A stretch of DNA of 64,000 bases from Caballeronia sp. Lep1P3 (GCF_022879595.1 NZ_CP084266.1:868001-932000); one strand, 5' to 3'; shown: positions 1-9,459, numbered from the stretch's first letter. Made by a program: numbers and translations. The notes: generated by a model from the sequence alone, not told the origin.

Positions 1-640
1 GCGCAGCCGGAAAACGCGTCACGTCGAGCAGCACGTTCGCGCCCTGGCGCGGATCGCCGCCGAGCGTGAGCGACAGCCCGAGATTGAGCGAAAGCACCGG
101 ATCGCCGGGATTCGCCGCGAGCGCATCGCGCAGCACGGCCTGCGCCTCTGCGTGCTTGCCCGAAAGATCGAGCGCCGCGCCGAGCCCCGCCGAGGCCAGC
201 GGATCGTTGGGTTTCATCGCGAGCACGCGCCGGTACGTGGCGATAGCGTCGTCAAAGCGGCGCTGATGAATCGCCACGCGCCCGATGCCCACGAGCGGCG
301 CGATGGCCTGCGCATCCAGCTTGCTCGCGCGTTCGAAATAGACGCCGGCGCGCGTGTAGTCGCCGACCGCATACAGCGTGCTGCCGAGTCCGGTCAGTCC
401 CGGCACGGAGTTCGGATCGGCCTGGACGATTCGTTCGTACAGCGAGGTAGCGAGTTCGAGATTGTTCGACTCGAGCGCGGTATCGGCGATGTGCAGTTCG
501 CTCATCGCGCTCGGCGAACTGTTTTGCGTGAGCGGCCGCGTTTGCGCGACCTGCCGCACGGTCGTCGTGCAGCCAGCCGCCGCGAACGCGAATGCGGCCG
601 CGCCCGCGATGCATGCGGCGCGATAAATAACAGATTTCAT
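1..640 (-). CDS. TadD-like TPR lipoprotein of the Tad pilus locus (3' end outside window)
   Basis: Minus-strand frame open from an ATG at 640 to the left edge, about 213 codons seen. The N-terminus has a basic start, a hydrophobic Ala-rich segment and a lipobox (FAAAGC), so it is probably an outer-membrane lipoprotein. The rest consists of degenerate TPR-like helical repeats (for example the stretch ending LYAVGDYTRAGVYFERA). TadD-type TPR lipoproteins act as pilotins or assembly factors for the Tad secretin. Its ATG overlaps the TGA of tadC (ATGA), so translation is probably coupled. The C-terminus, and any tadE/F/G genes beyond it, are not visible. Confidence 0.85.
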   Translation of the reverse strand, partial: MKSVIYRAACIAGAAAFAFAAAGCTTTVRQVAQTRPLTQNSSPSAMSELHIADTALESNNLELATSLYERIVQADPNSVPGLTGLGSTLYAVGDYTRAGVYFERASKLDAQAIAPLVGIGRVAIHQRRFDDAIATYRRVLAMKPNDPLASAGLGAALDLSGKHAEAQAVLRDALAANPGDPVLSLNLGLSLTLGGDPRQGANVLLDVTRFPAA

Positions 641-1599
641 TTCGAAGCTCCGGCGATAAACGCAAGCAACTGGATGACGGCGGGCCCCGCCGCGACGGCG
701 ATGATCGCCGGAAGAATGAAGAGCATCATCGGCACGACCATTTTCGGCGCGAGCTTCGCGGCCTTTTCCTCGAGCGAGACGATGTGCGCGATGCGCTCGG
801 TGCGCGACAGCGTGCGTAGCGCCTGCGTGATCGGCGTGCCGTAACGCATGGACTGCGTGAGCGTGGAGATGAGCGCGCGGATCGACGGCAGGTCGATGCG
901 TTCGGCCAGGTTGTTCAGTGCGCGGGTGCTGTCGCCGGAAAGTTTGAGCTCGTCGGCGGCAAGCGCGAACTCGCCCGAAAGCGGCGGACAGATGGTCTTC
1001 ATCTCGTCGGCCACGCGGCGGATCGAGACGCCGAGACTGTTGCCCGCGTTGGTGCAGATGACGAGCAGGTCGAGCGCGTCGGGCAGACACGCGGCCATCG
1101 CCTTTCGGCGACGCGACGCCTGAAACGCGACCACGTATTCCGGCAGGATCATGCCGACGACGAACGCCATCAGCATGGCGATGCCGCGCGCAGCCGGATA
1201 TTCGCCGACCATCGGCAGATGCGCGCCGAACATGACCGTGAGCGCCGCGCAGCACAGCCCGCAGCAGAACTTCACGGCGAGCAGGACCGATACCGCACGC
1301 TCGCCCCGGTAGCCGCTGCGCACCATTTCCTTCTGGAGCTTCAGGCGATACTTCGCGTCGAAGAGCGGAATCTTGTCGCCAAGGCGCGAAAGCCGCCGCA
1401 GCACGCCCGAACGCAGCGGCGAGTTCTCGTCGTTCTCGGCGGCGTCCTCGCTTTGCTGCCGCTGCGCCGCCGCGCGCGCACGCTCCGCGATGCGTCCGCG
1501 CGCGCCGCCATGCTTGCGCTGCCACCACAGCGCGAGCGCGGCGAACAGACCGAGCAGCATCAGCAGATTGGCGAGCGTTTGTGCGTTGTCCGGATTCAT
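637..1599 (-). CDS. tadC: Tad pilus inner-membrane platform protein TadC
   Basis: A 320-aa integral membrane protein of the GspF/TadC family, one of the two platform proteins that couple the TadA ATPase to Flp pilin assembly. There is an N-terminal membrane segment (LLMLLGLFAALALWW), a charged cytoplasmic linker, two central hydrophobic segments, then a GspF-type cytoplasmic domain (from about residue 165, PDALDLLVICTNAGNSL) and a C-terminal membrane segment rich in Pro and Ala. The start at 1599 overlaps the tadB stop in an ATGA, and its own TGA overlaps the next ATG. Length is normal for TadC. Confidence 0.93.
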   Translation of the reverse strand: MNPDNAQTLANLLMLLGLFAALALWWQRKHGGARGRIAERARAAAQRQQSEDAAENDENSPLRSGVLRRLSRLGDKIPLFDAKYRLKLQKEMVRSGYRGERAVSVLLAVKFCCGLCCAALTVMFGAHLPMVGEYPAARGIAMLMAFVVGMILPEYVVAFQASRRRKAMAACLPDALDLLVICTNAGNSLGVSIRRVADEMKTICPPLSGEFALAADELKLSGDSTRALNNLAERIDLPSIRALISTLTQSMRYGTPITQALRTLSRTERIAHIVSLEEKAAKLAPKMVVPMMLFILPAIIAVAAGPAVIQLLAFIAGASK

Positions 1600-2570
1600 C
1601 GCGAGGTATCCAACTTCGAGATTTTGCCGATGACGATCATCCCCACCACGATCGAGATGACCGCGAAGGTGAGGAGCTTGTGTCCCGACTCGGTGTTGAA
1701 CAGCACCATCAGATACGAGCGGTTGATGGCGTAGAGCGACAGCATGATGACGATCGGAATGGCGGCGAGAATCTTGGTCGTGATGCGCGCCTCGCCGGTC
1801 AGCGCCCTGGTCTTCTGGCGAATCTCGCGCCGGGTGCGCACGATGCCTGACAGGTTCTCCAGCGTCTCGCCGAGCTGTCCGCCGGTCTCGCGCTGCAGCA
1901 GCAGGCACACGCAGAAGAACGAGAAGTCCGCGATTTCGATGCGATGCATCGCCACGTTGAGGACTTCTTCCAGATCGAGGCCCACTTGCAGCGAATCGGC
2001 CATCAGCCTGAATTCGCTTCTGAGCGGCTCGCGGCATTCGGCGGCCGCCGAGCCGATCACCTGCGTGACCGGCACGCCCGCACGCACGGCCCGCACGATC
2101 ATGTCGATGACATCCGGAAAGCCGTCGAGAAAGCGCTTGCGAAAGCGCGCCACGAGATAGCGGTATGCCTGGCCGAGCGCGAGAACCGGCAGCACGACGA
2201 CGATGACCGGCTTGACGAGTTCGGGCAGCGGCATGAACTTCGCCATCGTCAACGCGACGATCTCGGCAAGAACCGCCGCGCCCATCACGAGACGCACGCC
2301 GTTCTTTCCGGCCACGGTGGAAAGGCGCGCACGGCGCGGACCGAGCCAGCGCGAGATCGCATTGTCCGCGCGGTCGATGCGAAACACGTCCAGCTCCGGC
2401 CCCGCGGCCGCGCCTGCGGAAACGCCATGCTGCGTGAAGGATTGGTGCATGCGCGCGCGGATTCGCGAAGGCGGCTGCTGGCCGCGCATGTCCTGAAGGA
2501 TGAACACCATGATGCCCGCGAGCAGCGCGCACGCGAAGGACGCAAAGGTGAGCAGGTTGACGAGGTTCAT
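1596..2570 (-). CDS. tadB: Tad pilus inner-membrane platform protein TadB
   Basis: A 324-aa GspF/TadB-family protein. It has an N-terminal membrane helix (residues about 3-25), a basic linker, two hydrophobic segments (about 95-145), the GspF cytoplasmic domain with the family-typical PDVIDMIVRAVRAGVPV and a QRETGGQLGETL stretch, and two C-terminal membrane helices. TadB and TadC form the inner-membrane base of the Tad machine. The ATG at 2570 overlaps the tadA TGA, and its stop overlaps the tadC ATG, so all of these genes are translationally coupled. Confidence 0.93.
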   Translation of the reverse strand: MNLVNLLTFASFACALLAGIMVFILQDMRGQQPPSRIRARMHQSFTQHGVSAGAAAGPELDVFRIDRADNAISRWLGPRRARLSTVAGKNGVRLVMGAAVLAEIVALTMAKFMPLPELVKPVIVVVLPVLALGQAYRYLVARFRKRFLDGFPDVIDMIVRAVRAGVPVTQVIGSAAAECREPLRSEFRLMADSLQVGLDLEEVLNVAMHRIEIADFSFFCVCLLLQRETGGQLGETLENLSGIVRTRREIRQKTRALTGEARITTKILAAIPIVIMLSLYAINRSYLMVLFNTESGHKLLTFAVISIVVGMIVIGKISKLDTSR

Positions 2571-3973
2571 GGCTTCATCGCGTCGAGAAGCGCGTCTTCG
2601 AGGCCGTAATAGGCCGCGCGCGCAGCAAAGGCGGGCCGCACGGCGGCGCATTCGTAGACGCCCTTCACTTCCTCGCTGTAGGCGCTCGCGTCGTAGCGGA
2701 ACGTGAAGAGGTCCTGCGTGATGATGACGTCGCCTTCCATGCCGACGAGTTCCGTGATGCGCGTCACGCGCCGCATGCCGTCGCGCATGCGCTCGATCTG
2801 CACGATCAGATGCACGGCGCTCGCAATCTGCCGCCGGATGGAGAGAAGCGGCAGATTGCCGTTGGCCATCATCACCATGCTCTCCAGACGCGTGATGCCG
2901 TCGCGCGGCGTGTTCGCGTGGATCGTGGTCATGGACCCGTCGTGGCCGGTGTTCATGGCCTGAAGCACGTCGAAGGCTTCCGCGCCGCGCGTCTCGCCGA
3001 GGATGATGCGATCGGGGCGCATCCGCAGCGCGTTGCGCACGAGATCGCGCTGCGTCACCGCGCCGAGCCCTTCCGCGTTCTCGGGGCGCGTTTCGAGGCT
3101 CACGACATGCGGCTGCACGAGCTGCAGTTCGGCGGCGTCCTCGATGGTGACCGTGCGCTCGCCGTGCCCGATGAAATGCGACAGCGCGTTGAGCAGCGTC
3201 GTCTTGCCCGAACCCGTTCCGCCCGAAACGATCACGTTCAGCCGGCATGTGCTCGCGAGCTTGAGCACGGTTGCCATCGCCGCCGACATGTTGCCCTGCT
3301 GCGACATGCGATGCAGCGTGATGTTGCGCTTGGAGAACTTTCGAATGGAAATGGATGCGCCGTGAATCGCGAGCGGCGGCAGCACGACGTTCACGCGGCT
3401 GCCATCGGCGAGACGCGCATCGACCATCGGGCTGCTTTCGTCCACGCGCCGCCCCACGGCCGCCGCAATGCGCTGCGCCACGTTGATGACATGCGTGTTG
3501 TCGCGGAACTTGCAGTTCGTGAGTTCCAGCCGTCCGTGCCGTTCGACATAGACCTGATCCGGGCCGTTGACGAGCACGTCGGTGATGGTTTCATCGGCGA
3601 GCAAGGGTTCGATCGGGCCGAGGCCGAACATGTCGTTCAGCAATTCCCCGACGATCTGCACCTGCTCCGCGATGGTGATGTTCAGACGCTCGCGCGCCGC
3701 GACATCGAGCACGAGCGCCTCGACGCCCGGCTTCATCTGCTCGCGCGTCTTGCCGACCGCAGCCGACGGATTCATCGCGGCGAACACGCCTGCGCGAATC
3801 GTCCTGAAGAGATCGGAGCGCACGAGGGCTTCGCTGCCGTCGCTCGCGGGCGCACGCGCGGCGTCGCTTGCGAGCGCGACGACCGGCGGCTCGGCGGGCG
3901 CCGGCGCGGGTGCGCTCGCGCGCTCGCTCACCGCGACGCCCCCGTCGGCACGCGCGTGCTTCTGGCCGAACAT
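2567..3973 (-). CDS. tadA: Tad pilus assembly ATPase TadA/CpaF
   Basis: A 468-aa secretion ATPase of the VirB11/CpaF family that powers Flp pilus assembly in the cytoplasm. Visible motifs, in order: a Pro/Ala-rich N-terminal extension, the N-terminal domain around residues 90-200, Walker A GGTGSGKT (about 251-258), an Asp box ([10 protein letters not shown]), Walker B-like [14 protein letters not shown] (about 322-335) and a His box ([13 protein letters not shown]). All catalytic elements look intact. It sits between cpaE/tadZ, whose TGA shares a base with its ATG, and tadB. Confidence 0.96.
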   Translation of the reverse strand: MFGQKHARADGGVAVSERASAPAPAPAEPPVVALASDAARAPASDGSEALVRSDLFRTIRAGVFAAMNPSAAVGKTREQMKPGVEALVLDVAARERLNITIAEQVQIVGELLNDMFGLGPIEPLLADETITDVLVNGPDQVYVERHGRLELTNCKFRDNTHVINVAQRIAAAVGRRVDESSPMVDARLADGSRVNVVLPPLAIHGASISIRKFSKRNITLHRMSQQGNMSAAMATVLKLASTCRLNVIVSGGTGSGKTTLLNALSHFIGHGERTVTIEDAAELQLVQPHVVSLETRPENAEGLGAVTQRDLVRNALRMRPDRIILGETRGAEAFDVLQAMNTGHDGSMTTIHANTPRDGITRLESMVMMANGNLPLLSIRRQIASAVHLIVQIERMRDGMRRVTRITELVGMEGDVIITQDLFTFRYDASAYSEEVKGVYECAAVRPAFAARAAYYGLEDALLDAMKP

Positions 3974-5193
3974 CAGAACTTCCTCAGGCCGAGCTTGCGC
4001 AGAAAGCTGCGCTCGACCACCGCGTGCTGCCCGGTGAGATCGTTCGCGATGCGCGCGATGGCCTGCGTGAAGCCGTTCTGCCCGCGCTCGCGCGGCGCTT
4101 CGCCGAGGTTCTCGGCAGCCGCCAGCGCCTTCGATTCGAACAGCACTTCGTGCAGCACGTTGCGCCCCACCGCGGTCATGAAATCGGTCGTGTCCACCTT
4201 GCCCGCGCTGGCGGCGTTCGGATTGTTGAGCAGCACGGACGTCGGCGGATTGTTGTCGCGATCCTCGACGTAGCGCAAAAGCCGGATGGTCTCGCGCGTC
4301 GCATGCACCGAGCGGTCCGCGACGAGATAGACGCGCGAGGCGTGATCGAAGGCTTCGGAGGCAAGCACGTCGTTGGGGTCGCCGATATCGAGAATCACGT
4401 AATGGAAGCTGTCGCAGAGAAGCTCCACCACGCGATGCAGCGCGCCCGGCTCGAACTGCTTCTTCGCGCCGTAACCGGCGTCCGCCGACAGCACGAACAT
4501 GCGGCTGCCGTTCGCAACCAGCGTGCGCTCGACATATTGCGGATCGAGCCGATGCACGTTCTGAAGCACGTCGGTAAGACCGTTGTTGCTCTCGATGCCG
4601 AGCATGCTGTTGGCCGCGCCGCCCGTCATGTTGAGGTCCACGTACGCGACGCGCCGGTGCGTGTCCTCGGCGAGATGGCGCGCGAGATTGAGCGCGAGCG
4701 TGGTCACGCCGACGCCGCCGCGCGCGCCCACGAACGCGATGGTCTTGCCCGCGCGCGCGAGCGTGACCGGACTGACCTTGCCTTCGGCCACGCTGACGGT
4801 GCGCTTGAGCAGATCGACGGTCAGCGGCTTCACGAGATAGTCGCGCACGCCGATCTTCAGCAGGCTGCGGAAGAGGCCCACGTCGTTGCGCTCGCCTATC
4901 GCCACGACCTGCACGGAAGGCTCGCAGACTTCCGCGAGCCGACCGAGATCGGACAGCGGCATCACCGAGCCTTCGAGGTCCACCAGCAGGAAGAGCGGCG
5001 AGCGCTCGACCTTCTGCAGATGCGCGATCGCATCCTCGATGTTGCCCACGGCGACATGCGCGTGCGGCATCGCCTGCTCGAGCACGAAGCTCTTCAGGAC
5101 CTGCTCGGTCTTGCGGTCCGCGACGAACGCGATGAAGTCCGCATTGCGCGCGCCCTGCTTGCCCTTGAGGAAACTGATCTCTGTGGTGCTCAT
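3973..5193 (-). CDS. cpaE: Tad pilus localisation protein CpaE/TadZ, MinD/ParA-like ATPase
   Basis: A 406-aa protein with an N-terminal receiver-like domain (about 18-135; KPLTVDLL near the position of the receiver lysine) and a C-terminal MinD/ParA-like domain. The P-loop GARGGVGVTT (about 156-165) is deviant: both lysines of the canonical KGGVGKT are replaced, as is common in TadZ/CpaE proteins. The family localises the Tad machine at the cell pole. There is a small gap (28 nt) to the cpaD-like gene upstream, and the stop shares one base with the tadA ATG. Confidence 0.92.
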   Translation of the reverse strand: MSTTEISFLKGKQGARNADFIAFVADRKTEQVLKSFVLEQAMPHAHVAVGNIEDAIAHLQKVERSPLFLLVDLEGSVMPLSDLGRLAEVCEPSVQVVAIGERNDVGLFRSLLKIGVRDYLVKPLTVDLLKRTVSVAEGKVSPVTLARAGKTIAFVGARGGVGVTTLALNLARHLAEDTHRRVAYVDLNMTGGAANSMLGIESNNGLTDVLQNVHRLDPQYVERTLVANGSRMFVLSADAGYGAKKQFEPGALHRVVELLCDSFHYVILDIGDPNDVLASEAFDHASRVYLVADRSVHATRETIRLLRYVEDRDNNPPTSVLLNNPNAASAGKVDTTDFMTAVGRNVLHEVLFESKALAAAENLGEAPRERGQNGFTQAIARIANDLTGQHAVVERSFLRKLGLRKF

Positions 5194-5221
5194 GATGTCG
5201 GTCGGAAAGAACGGCGGTGCA

Positions 5222-5596
5222 CTACTTCGCGCTGCGCGACGAAGTCTGGTCGAGCGGGATTACGTGGCCCGTTTCGTAGCGGCGCACGGCGCTCGCCGCG
5301 ACGGCCGCATCGGCGGGTCCGATCGCTTGCGGACTCACGATATCGCGGGGATCGGCCACCTGCGCCGCGAGGTTCGTGTAGGTCGCGCATCCCCATTGCA
5401 TGGACGGGCGGCGCCATCCGGCATCCGTCAGAAGCGACGGGCGTGAGAGCGCGTGGCAATCGGGCGGCACGGCGTTCTTTCCGTCGTAGCCGATGACCGT
5501 TTCGTTCGGCATGCCGCGCGGCGGCTTGAAGCAGCCGCTCGCGCCGCACGCGAAGGCAACGAGCAATGCAAGAGTGAGAGGACGTGCGTGTTTCAT
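5222..5596 (-). CDS. short CpaD-like pilus lipoprotein
   Basis: A 124-aa predicted lipoprotein with signal peptide and lipobox (CGASGC, Cys near residue 22). The C-terminal half carries the stretch typical of CpaD: W-GCATYTNLAAQVADPRDIV followed by Pro- and Ala-rich sequence. CpaD proteins I know are around 200 aa, so this one keeps mainly the C-terminal signature and is short. I start it at the ATG at 5596, ten bases after the cpaC stop, not at the upstream in-frame codons that overlap cpaC. Position between cpaC and cpaE matches CpaD in tad/cpa loci. Confidence 0.75.
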   Translation of the reverse strand: MKHARPLTLALLVAFACGASGCFKPPRGMPNETVIGYDGKNAVPPDCHALSRPSLLTDAGWRRPSMQWGCATYTNLAAQVADPRDIVSPQAIGPADAAVAASAVRRYETGHVIPLDQTSSRSAK

Positions 5597-5606
5597 GGCT
5601 CGGCGC

Positions 5607-7076
5607 TCAGTAGACATAGCCAGCCGCGCCGACGAGACGCGGTTCGGATGCGGACGGCGCGCTCGCGCCGCCCTTGCGCTGGAAGCTGTATTCGACGTCG
5701 CTGCTCGGCGACACCAGCGAGTCGATCGGCGAGCGCAGCTTCGCCGGGTTCGCGGGCTCGACGATGTATGGCGTCACCATGATGACCAGCTCCGTCTTGT
5801 TGTTGATGTAGTTCGACGACGAAAAGAGCTTGCCGAGAATCGGAATCGAGCCGATGCCCGGCACCTGCGAAACGATGTCGGTCGTATTGCTTTGCAAAAG
5901 GCCGCCGATCGCGAAGCTCTGTCCGCTCGCAAGCTCGACCGTGGTGTCGGCGCGGCGCACCGACAATCCCGGCACGGTGATGCCGCCTGTCGTCACGCTC
6001 GCGGTGGTGTCGATCTGGCTCACTTCGGGGCGCACTTTCAGGCTGATGCGGCGCTCGTTCAGCACGGTCGGCGTGAAATCGAGCTTCACGCCGAACTGCT
6101 TGAATTCCACGGAGATCGCGCCGTTGGTCTGCGAAACGGGAATCGGAAACTCGCCGCCCGCGAGAAAGCTCGCCGTCTGCCCCGACAACGCGACGAGGTT
6201 CGGCTCCGCCAGCACCGTGAGCAGGCCTTCCTGATTGAGCGCGTCGATGACCGCGCGGATGTCGTTGTTGCCCGTCTTGAACTGGCCGAGGAACGAGAAC
6301 GCGTTGTTGTTCGGCAGGTTGTACGGATAGACGGTCGCGCCGGTCGCTGTCGTGAGCGGCTGATTCAGGTTCTGGATGGCGCGGCCACTGAAGACGCCGC
6401 CATAGAAGTTGCCCGCCGCGCTGCCGAGCGCCTGCCAGTTGATGCCGAGCTGCTGCGTAACGTTGCGGTCCACTTCGGTGATGCGAACGCGCAGTTGCAC
6501 CTGCAGCGGACGATCCACCGTCATGCGGTTGATGAGCACTTCCTTGTCGGCGAGATACGGCGTGACGGCCTGCACGACGGCGTCGGCATCGGCGGAACTG
6601 TGCGCCTCGCCCGTGAGAAGAAGCGATCCCTGGCCGCTCGTCACCTGAACGCGCATGTCGGGGAAACGCGCCGACAGCATGCTTTGCAGGTTCAGCATGT
6701 CGCGCGCGACCATCACCGTGCGCTGCAGGATCGTCTTGTTGTTCACGCCGAGCACGTAGAGCGTGGTGGTCCCGGCTTTCTTGCCGAGCACATAGACGGT
6801 TCTCGGCGACGGCACATGCACGTCCGCCACCGACGGGTCCGCGACGAACACGGAGGTCGCGTCTTCGGACAAGCGCAGCAACGTGCCCTTGCCCGCGTCG
6901 ATATCGAGCGCGCCCGCGGCCGTGGTCAGCGGACTCGCGGACATCGACGCCGTTTCTCGCTTCACGGCGGACGCCTGGGCCGCCTGTGCATAACACGCGA
7001 TCAGCGCGCCGCCGCACGCGAGCGCCAAGCCTGCTGCGCGTCGTCCCGTGCGGATGGAATTCAACTGCGTTCTCAT
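5607..7076 (-). CDS. cpaC: Tad/Flp pilus outer-membrane secretin CpaC/RcpA
   Basis: A 489-aa protein with an N-terminal signal sequence (basic start, hydrophobic stretch ending AQAAQA). An N-terminal pilus-secretin domain (about 50-190) is followed by the T2SS/T3SS secretin domain with typical elements: the EPNLVALSGQTASFLAGGEFP region, the VKLDFTPTVL region and the C-terminal ELVIMVTPYIVEP. It forms the outer-membrane channel for the Flp pilus. The ATG at 7076 follows an AGGA 7 bases upstream; a longer in-frame extension to 7142 lacks a signal-peptide start and is rejected. Confidence 0.94.
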   Translation of the reverse strand: MRTQLNSIRTGRRAAGLALACGGALIACYAQAAQASAVKRETASMSASPLTTAAGALDIDAGKGTLLRLSEDATSVFVADPSVADVHVPSPRTVYVLGKKAGTTTLYVLGVNNKTILQRTVMVARDMLNLQSMLSARFPDMRVQVTSGQGSLLLTGEAHSSADADAVVQAVTPYLADKEVLINRMTVDRPLQVQLRVRITEVDRNVTQQLGINWQALGSAAGNFYGGVFSGRAIQNLNQPLTTATGATVYPYNLPNNNAFSFLGQFKTGNNDIRAVIDALNQEGLLTVLAEPNLVALSGQTASFLAGGEFPIPVSQTNGAISVEFKQFGVKLDFTPTVLNERRISLKVRPEVSQIDTTASVTTGGITVPGLSVRRADTTVELASGQSFAIGGLLQSNTTDIVSQVPGIGSIPILGKLFSSSNYINNKTELVIMVTPYIVEPANPAKLRSPIDSLVSPSSDVEYSFQRKGGASAPSASEPRLVGAAGYVY

Positions 7077-7145
7077 GATCGATCCTGGCAATGTGCTGCC
7101 GTGATGGGGTGCCTGTATGTCTCGCTGGTGCGCCGCGCGCATGGA

Positions 7146-8102
7146 TCAGCGGGCCGGGACGGTCGGCAGCGGCGGCGCGGCGTCCGCCGTCGGGCCGGCC
7201 TGCGCGAGTGTCGGCGCGCCATCGCTCTTGTCGGACCCGCGATAGATCGTGACTGGGCGCGCGGCGACCGGCGCGGGCGCGGATACGCTCGCGTGCGCCT
7301 GCGGCGTTCGCGGAAGCTCGCGCACGGCGCGCGAAATGTCGCCGGCCCAGATCGGCGTGCGCTGCGCCGGCGATGCCGCCGCCGCGAGCGCCGCCGGATC
7401 GCGCGATTCGGTGGCAAAGCTGCGCAGCGCAAGCGACAAGGACCCGAGGCGTGCGGCCACCGCCACCACTTCGCCCATGCGCGGCGTCACTTCGAGCGTC
7501 ACCGTGCGCGCGCGCGAGCCCGTATCGGACATCTCGCCGCTGTTGTTCTTGGGACGCTTGATCTCGGAACCGACCGCGAGCACGCGGACGTGCTCCACCA
7601 CCGTTTCGCTCGATACGGCGAGGTCCGGCGAATCGGTGCGGCGCTCCATTTGCTGCGTGAGAAGCAGGTCGACGTAATCGCCCGGCTGAATGAGGCCCGC
7701 GTTGCCCGAAACGTCGTCCACCGCGACCGAGACCGCGCGCATGTCGGGCTTGAGCGTGGCGGCGAGAAAGCCCGGCGCGCTCGGCATGATGACGTCGTCG
7801 GCGGTGAGCACCGCGCCGTTGCTGACGGGGTGGCGCAACAACGCGCCCTTCAGATCCTGCGCGTGCGACGTGTTCGCGACGATGGCGTTGGCGGGGACAT
7901 CCGCGACCGGCAGCACCTTCCACGAGAGATCGTCGTCGCGCAGCAGCAGGCCTTGCGGCAGATCGGCTGCGCTCACCTGGACCTTTTGCGTTTCGATGGT
8001 GTTGTGCGCGGGGCGCGATGCATTGGCGACCACCACGCGAACGATCATCGCGAAGAGTAAGGCGCCGACGAGAAGCACGGCGAATTTGATGATGTTGGAC
8101 AT
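7146..8102 (-). CDS. cpaB: Flp pilus assembly protein CpaB/RcpC
   Basis: A 318-aa periplasmic protein anchored by one N-terminal membrane helix (about residues 3-25). A SAF-like domain follows (VSAADLPQGLLLRDDDL, then HPVSNGAVLTADDVIMPSAPGFLAA) and then the RcpC/CpaB region with the GDYVDLLLTQQ motif typical of the family. The C-terminus is a low-complexity Ala/Pro tail. It stabilises the secretin. Start is either ATG 8102 or GTG 8108; an AGGA lies 10 or 4 bases upstream respectively, which favours the ATG. Confidence 0.92.
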   Translation of the reverse strand: MSNIIKFAVLLVGALLFAMIVRVVVANASRPAHNTIETQKVQVSAADLPQGLLLRDDDLSWKVLPVADVPANAIVANTSHAQDLKGALLRHPVSNGAVLTADDVIMPSAPGFLAATLKPDMRAVSVAVDDVSGNAGLIQPGDYVDLLLTQQMERRTDSPDLAVSSETVVEHVRVLAVGSEIKRPKNNSGEMSDTGSRARTVTLEVTPRMGEVVAVAARLGSLSLALRSFATESRDPAALAAAASPAQRTPIWAGDISRAVRELPRTPQAHASVSAPAPVAARPVTIYRGSDKSDGAPTLAQAGPTADAAPPLPTVPAR

Positions 8103-8114
8103 GAGCACGCCGTC

Positions 8115-8633
8115 CTATCGGATCGCAAGAGAAGGCAAAAGCGGCAGCAGCGCGGGAAGCACGATCATCACGCCGCCGCCGAGGGCGAGCGCGACGCCAT
8201 ACGGAACGCCACGCGCGCCGGAGAACATCGCGAGTGCGCGCAACGGCATCGAACGTTGAGCCGGATTCATCGCGCGCGTCGCGAGACTGATCAGCGACAC
8301 GAAGGTCCCGATCACGGAAATCAAGGTCAGGGCGGGAATCGACAAGGAAAGTCCGGCCCAGAGAAAGATTGCGGAGGCGAGCTTCGCATCGCCTCCGCCC
8401 AGCATCTTCGCCGCGAACAGCGCGGCGCAGACCAGGAATACGCCAATGGCGAGCAGCAGGTGAACGATCACGTCGTCTATCGCCATGCGGCGCACGAGTG
8501 CATCGACAAAGAAAAGCGCTCCGACGACGAGCACGACTTTCGTCGGCAGGCGGCGCGAGCGCACGTCGATGACGGCGAGCCACAAGAGCGCGCAGAGCGC
8601 GATCAGGCGAATGACGAGAGACAGGAGCTGCAC
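8115..8633 (-). CDS. cpaA: A24-type prepilin peptidase CpaA/TadV
   Basis: A 172-aa polytopic membrane aspartic protease that processes the Flp prepilin. Both catalytic Asp motifs are present: VIDVRSRRLP (Asp23) and MLGGGDAKL (Asp82, the GxGD site). The C-terminal GVPYGVALALGG segment is typical of A24 enzymes. It is the short TadV/CpaA form without the methyltransferase domain. It lies between flp and cpaB in the same operon. Confidence 0.93.
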   Translation of the reverse strand: MQLLSLVIRLIALCALLWLAVIDVRSRRLPTKVVLVVGALFFVDALVRRMAIDDVIVHLLLAIGVFLVCAALFAAKMLGGGDAKLASAIFLWAGLSLSIPALTLISVIGTFVSLISLATRAMNPAQRSMPLRALAMFSGARGVPYGVALALGGGVMIVLPALLPLLPSLAIR

Positions 8634-8667
8634 GATGGTCTTCTTGTTGTTTCGCTGGCGGCTATGC

Positions 8668-8856
8668 TTACTTGCTGCTCGAGTTCACGGCCTTGTTGAC
8701 GTTCGAGAAGAGCGTACCGAACATGGTGGTCAGACCGCTGCTGAACACAGTGCTCATTGCGCCCAGGGCGACCACGACGATGCCAGCAAGAACCGCATAT
8801 TCCATCGCGCTGACGCCGCGCTCATCGCGCACGAATGCCTTCATCAGTTTGCGCAT
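8668..8856 (-). CDS. flp: Flp-type IVb major pilin
   Basis: A 62-aa prepilin. A short basic leader (MRKLMKAFVRDERG) ends at Gly14, followed by VSAMEYAVLAG, i.e. G|XXXXEY, the Flp processing and pilin motif with Glu19-Tyr20. One hydrophobic helix follows, then a short polar tail ending in serines. The ATG at 8856 is preceded by AAGGAAAG, a good ribosome-binding site; the longer in-frame extension upstream is rejected. First gene of the tad operon, so its promoter should lie in 8857-9100. Confidence 0.95.
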   Translation of the reverse strand: MRKLMKAFVRDERGVSAMEYAVLAGIVVVALGAMSTVFSSGLTTMFGTLFSNVNKAVNSSSK

Positions 8857-9459
8857 TTTTCTTTCCTTCAGAGGTGAATGTAGGTGTGGACCCGGCCGGG
8901 AGAAGACCGGGCAAGCACATCGTAGCCACTCCGGAAAGGAATAACTTCGCCAATTAGAGGTCAGAAAAGCCCGCAATTCGGGACTTCGAATTGCGCGAAT
9001 CAGGCGCTAGTCGGCAACAGCGAGGAAAACTTTAGAGAGGAGAAAATTCTTTTATGACCTTGCGCCGCGCTTTGTAAGCATGCGTGTTCGGCGTCTCGGC
9101 TTCTTTACGCGTTCTTTATCGTTCTAATACGCGTTTTTGCGATTCGACGTAAAACGTTTGCGATCGCTCAGGCCACGCTAACAGATTCTCGGCTGCGGGA
9201 AGCTTATGCGCTCAAGTTGCTGACGGCTTAAACTTCCGTGCAATGCTTGAGCCGGCAAAGCTTACCCCAAGCCGAACGGCTTTGTCACGAGCTTTGCAAT
9301 TTTTGCGTGGGGTCCGAGTTAGTTTGCTTCTTCGCCCAAAGCAGACTCATTGGAAATCCTATAGCCCTATGCGTATCTCGCCAAGAGAAAGCAGCGGTCC
9401 GAAAATTGCCCAGCGAATAGCCCCTAACCCGCAATCGTTTGCAAGACTCTAATCGCGTC
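8857..9459. other. gene-free region upstream of flp and mpg
   Basis: About 600 bases between the divergent tad operon and the glycosylase gene. It is visibly richer in A/T than its surroundings between about 8930 and 9440. It must contain the tad operon promoter on the minus strand. A perfect 9-bp inverted repeat lies at 8972-8995 (listed separately). I see no convincing ORF and no clear sigma-70 or sigma-54 promoter. Confidence 0.6.
8972..8995. repeat. perfect inverted repeat in flp upstream region
   Basis: Arms CGCAATTCG (8972-8980) and CGAATTGCG (8987-8995) with a 6-base spacer, 116 bases upstream of the flp start codon. There is no T-tract, so a terminator is unlikely. It could be an operator for a dimeric regulator or a 5' leader hairpin of the flp mRNA. 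Function is inferred only from position. Confidence 0.5.

Noticed and set aside
5493..8060. Plus-strand open frame of 855 codons opposite cpaC-cpaB
   Set aside because: Arg/His/Ala-rich antisense shadow produced by high GC3 in the tad genes; no ribosome-binding site, no family.
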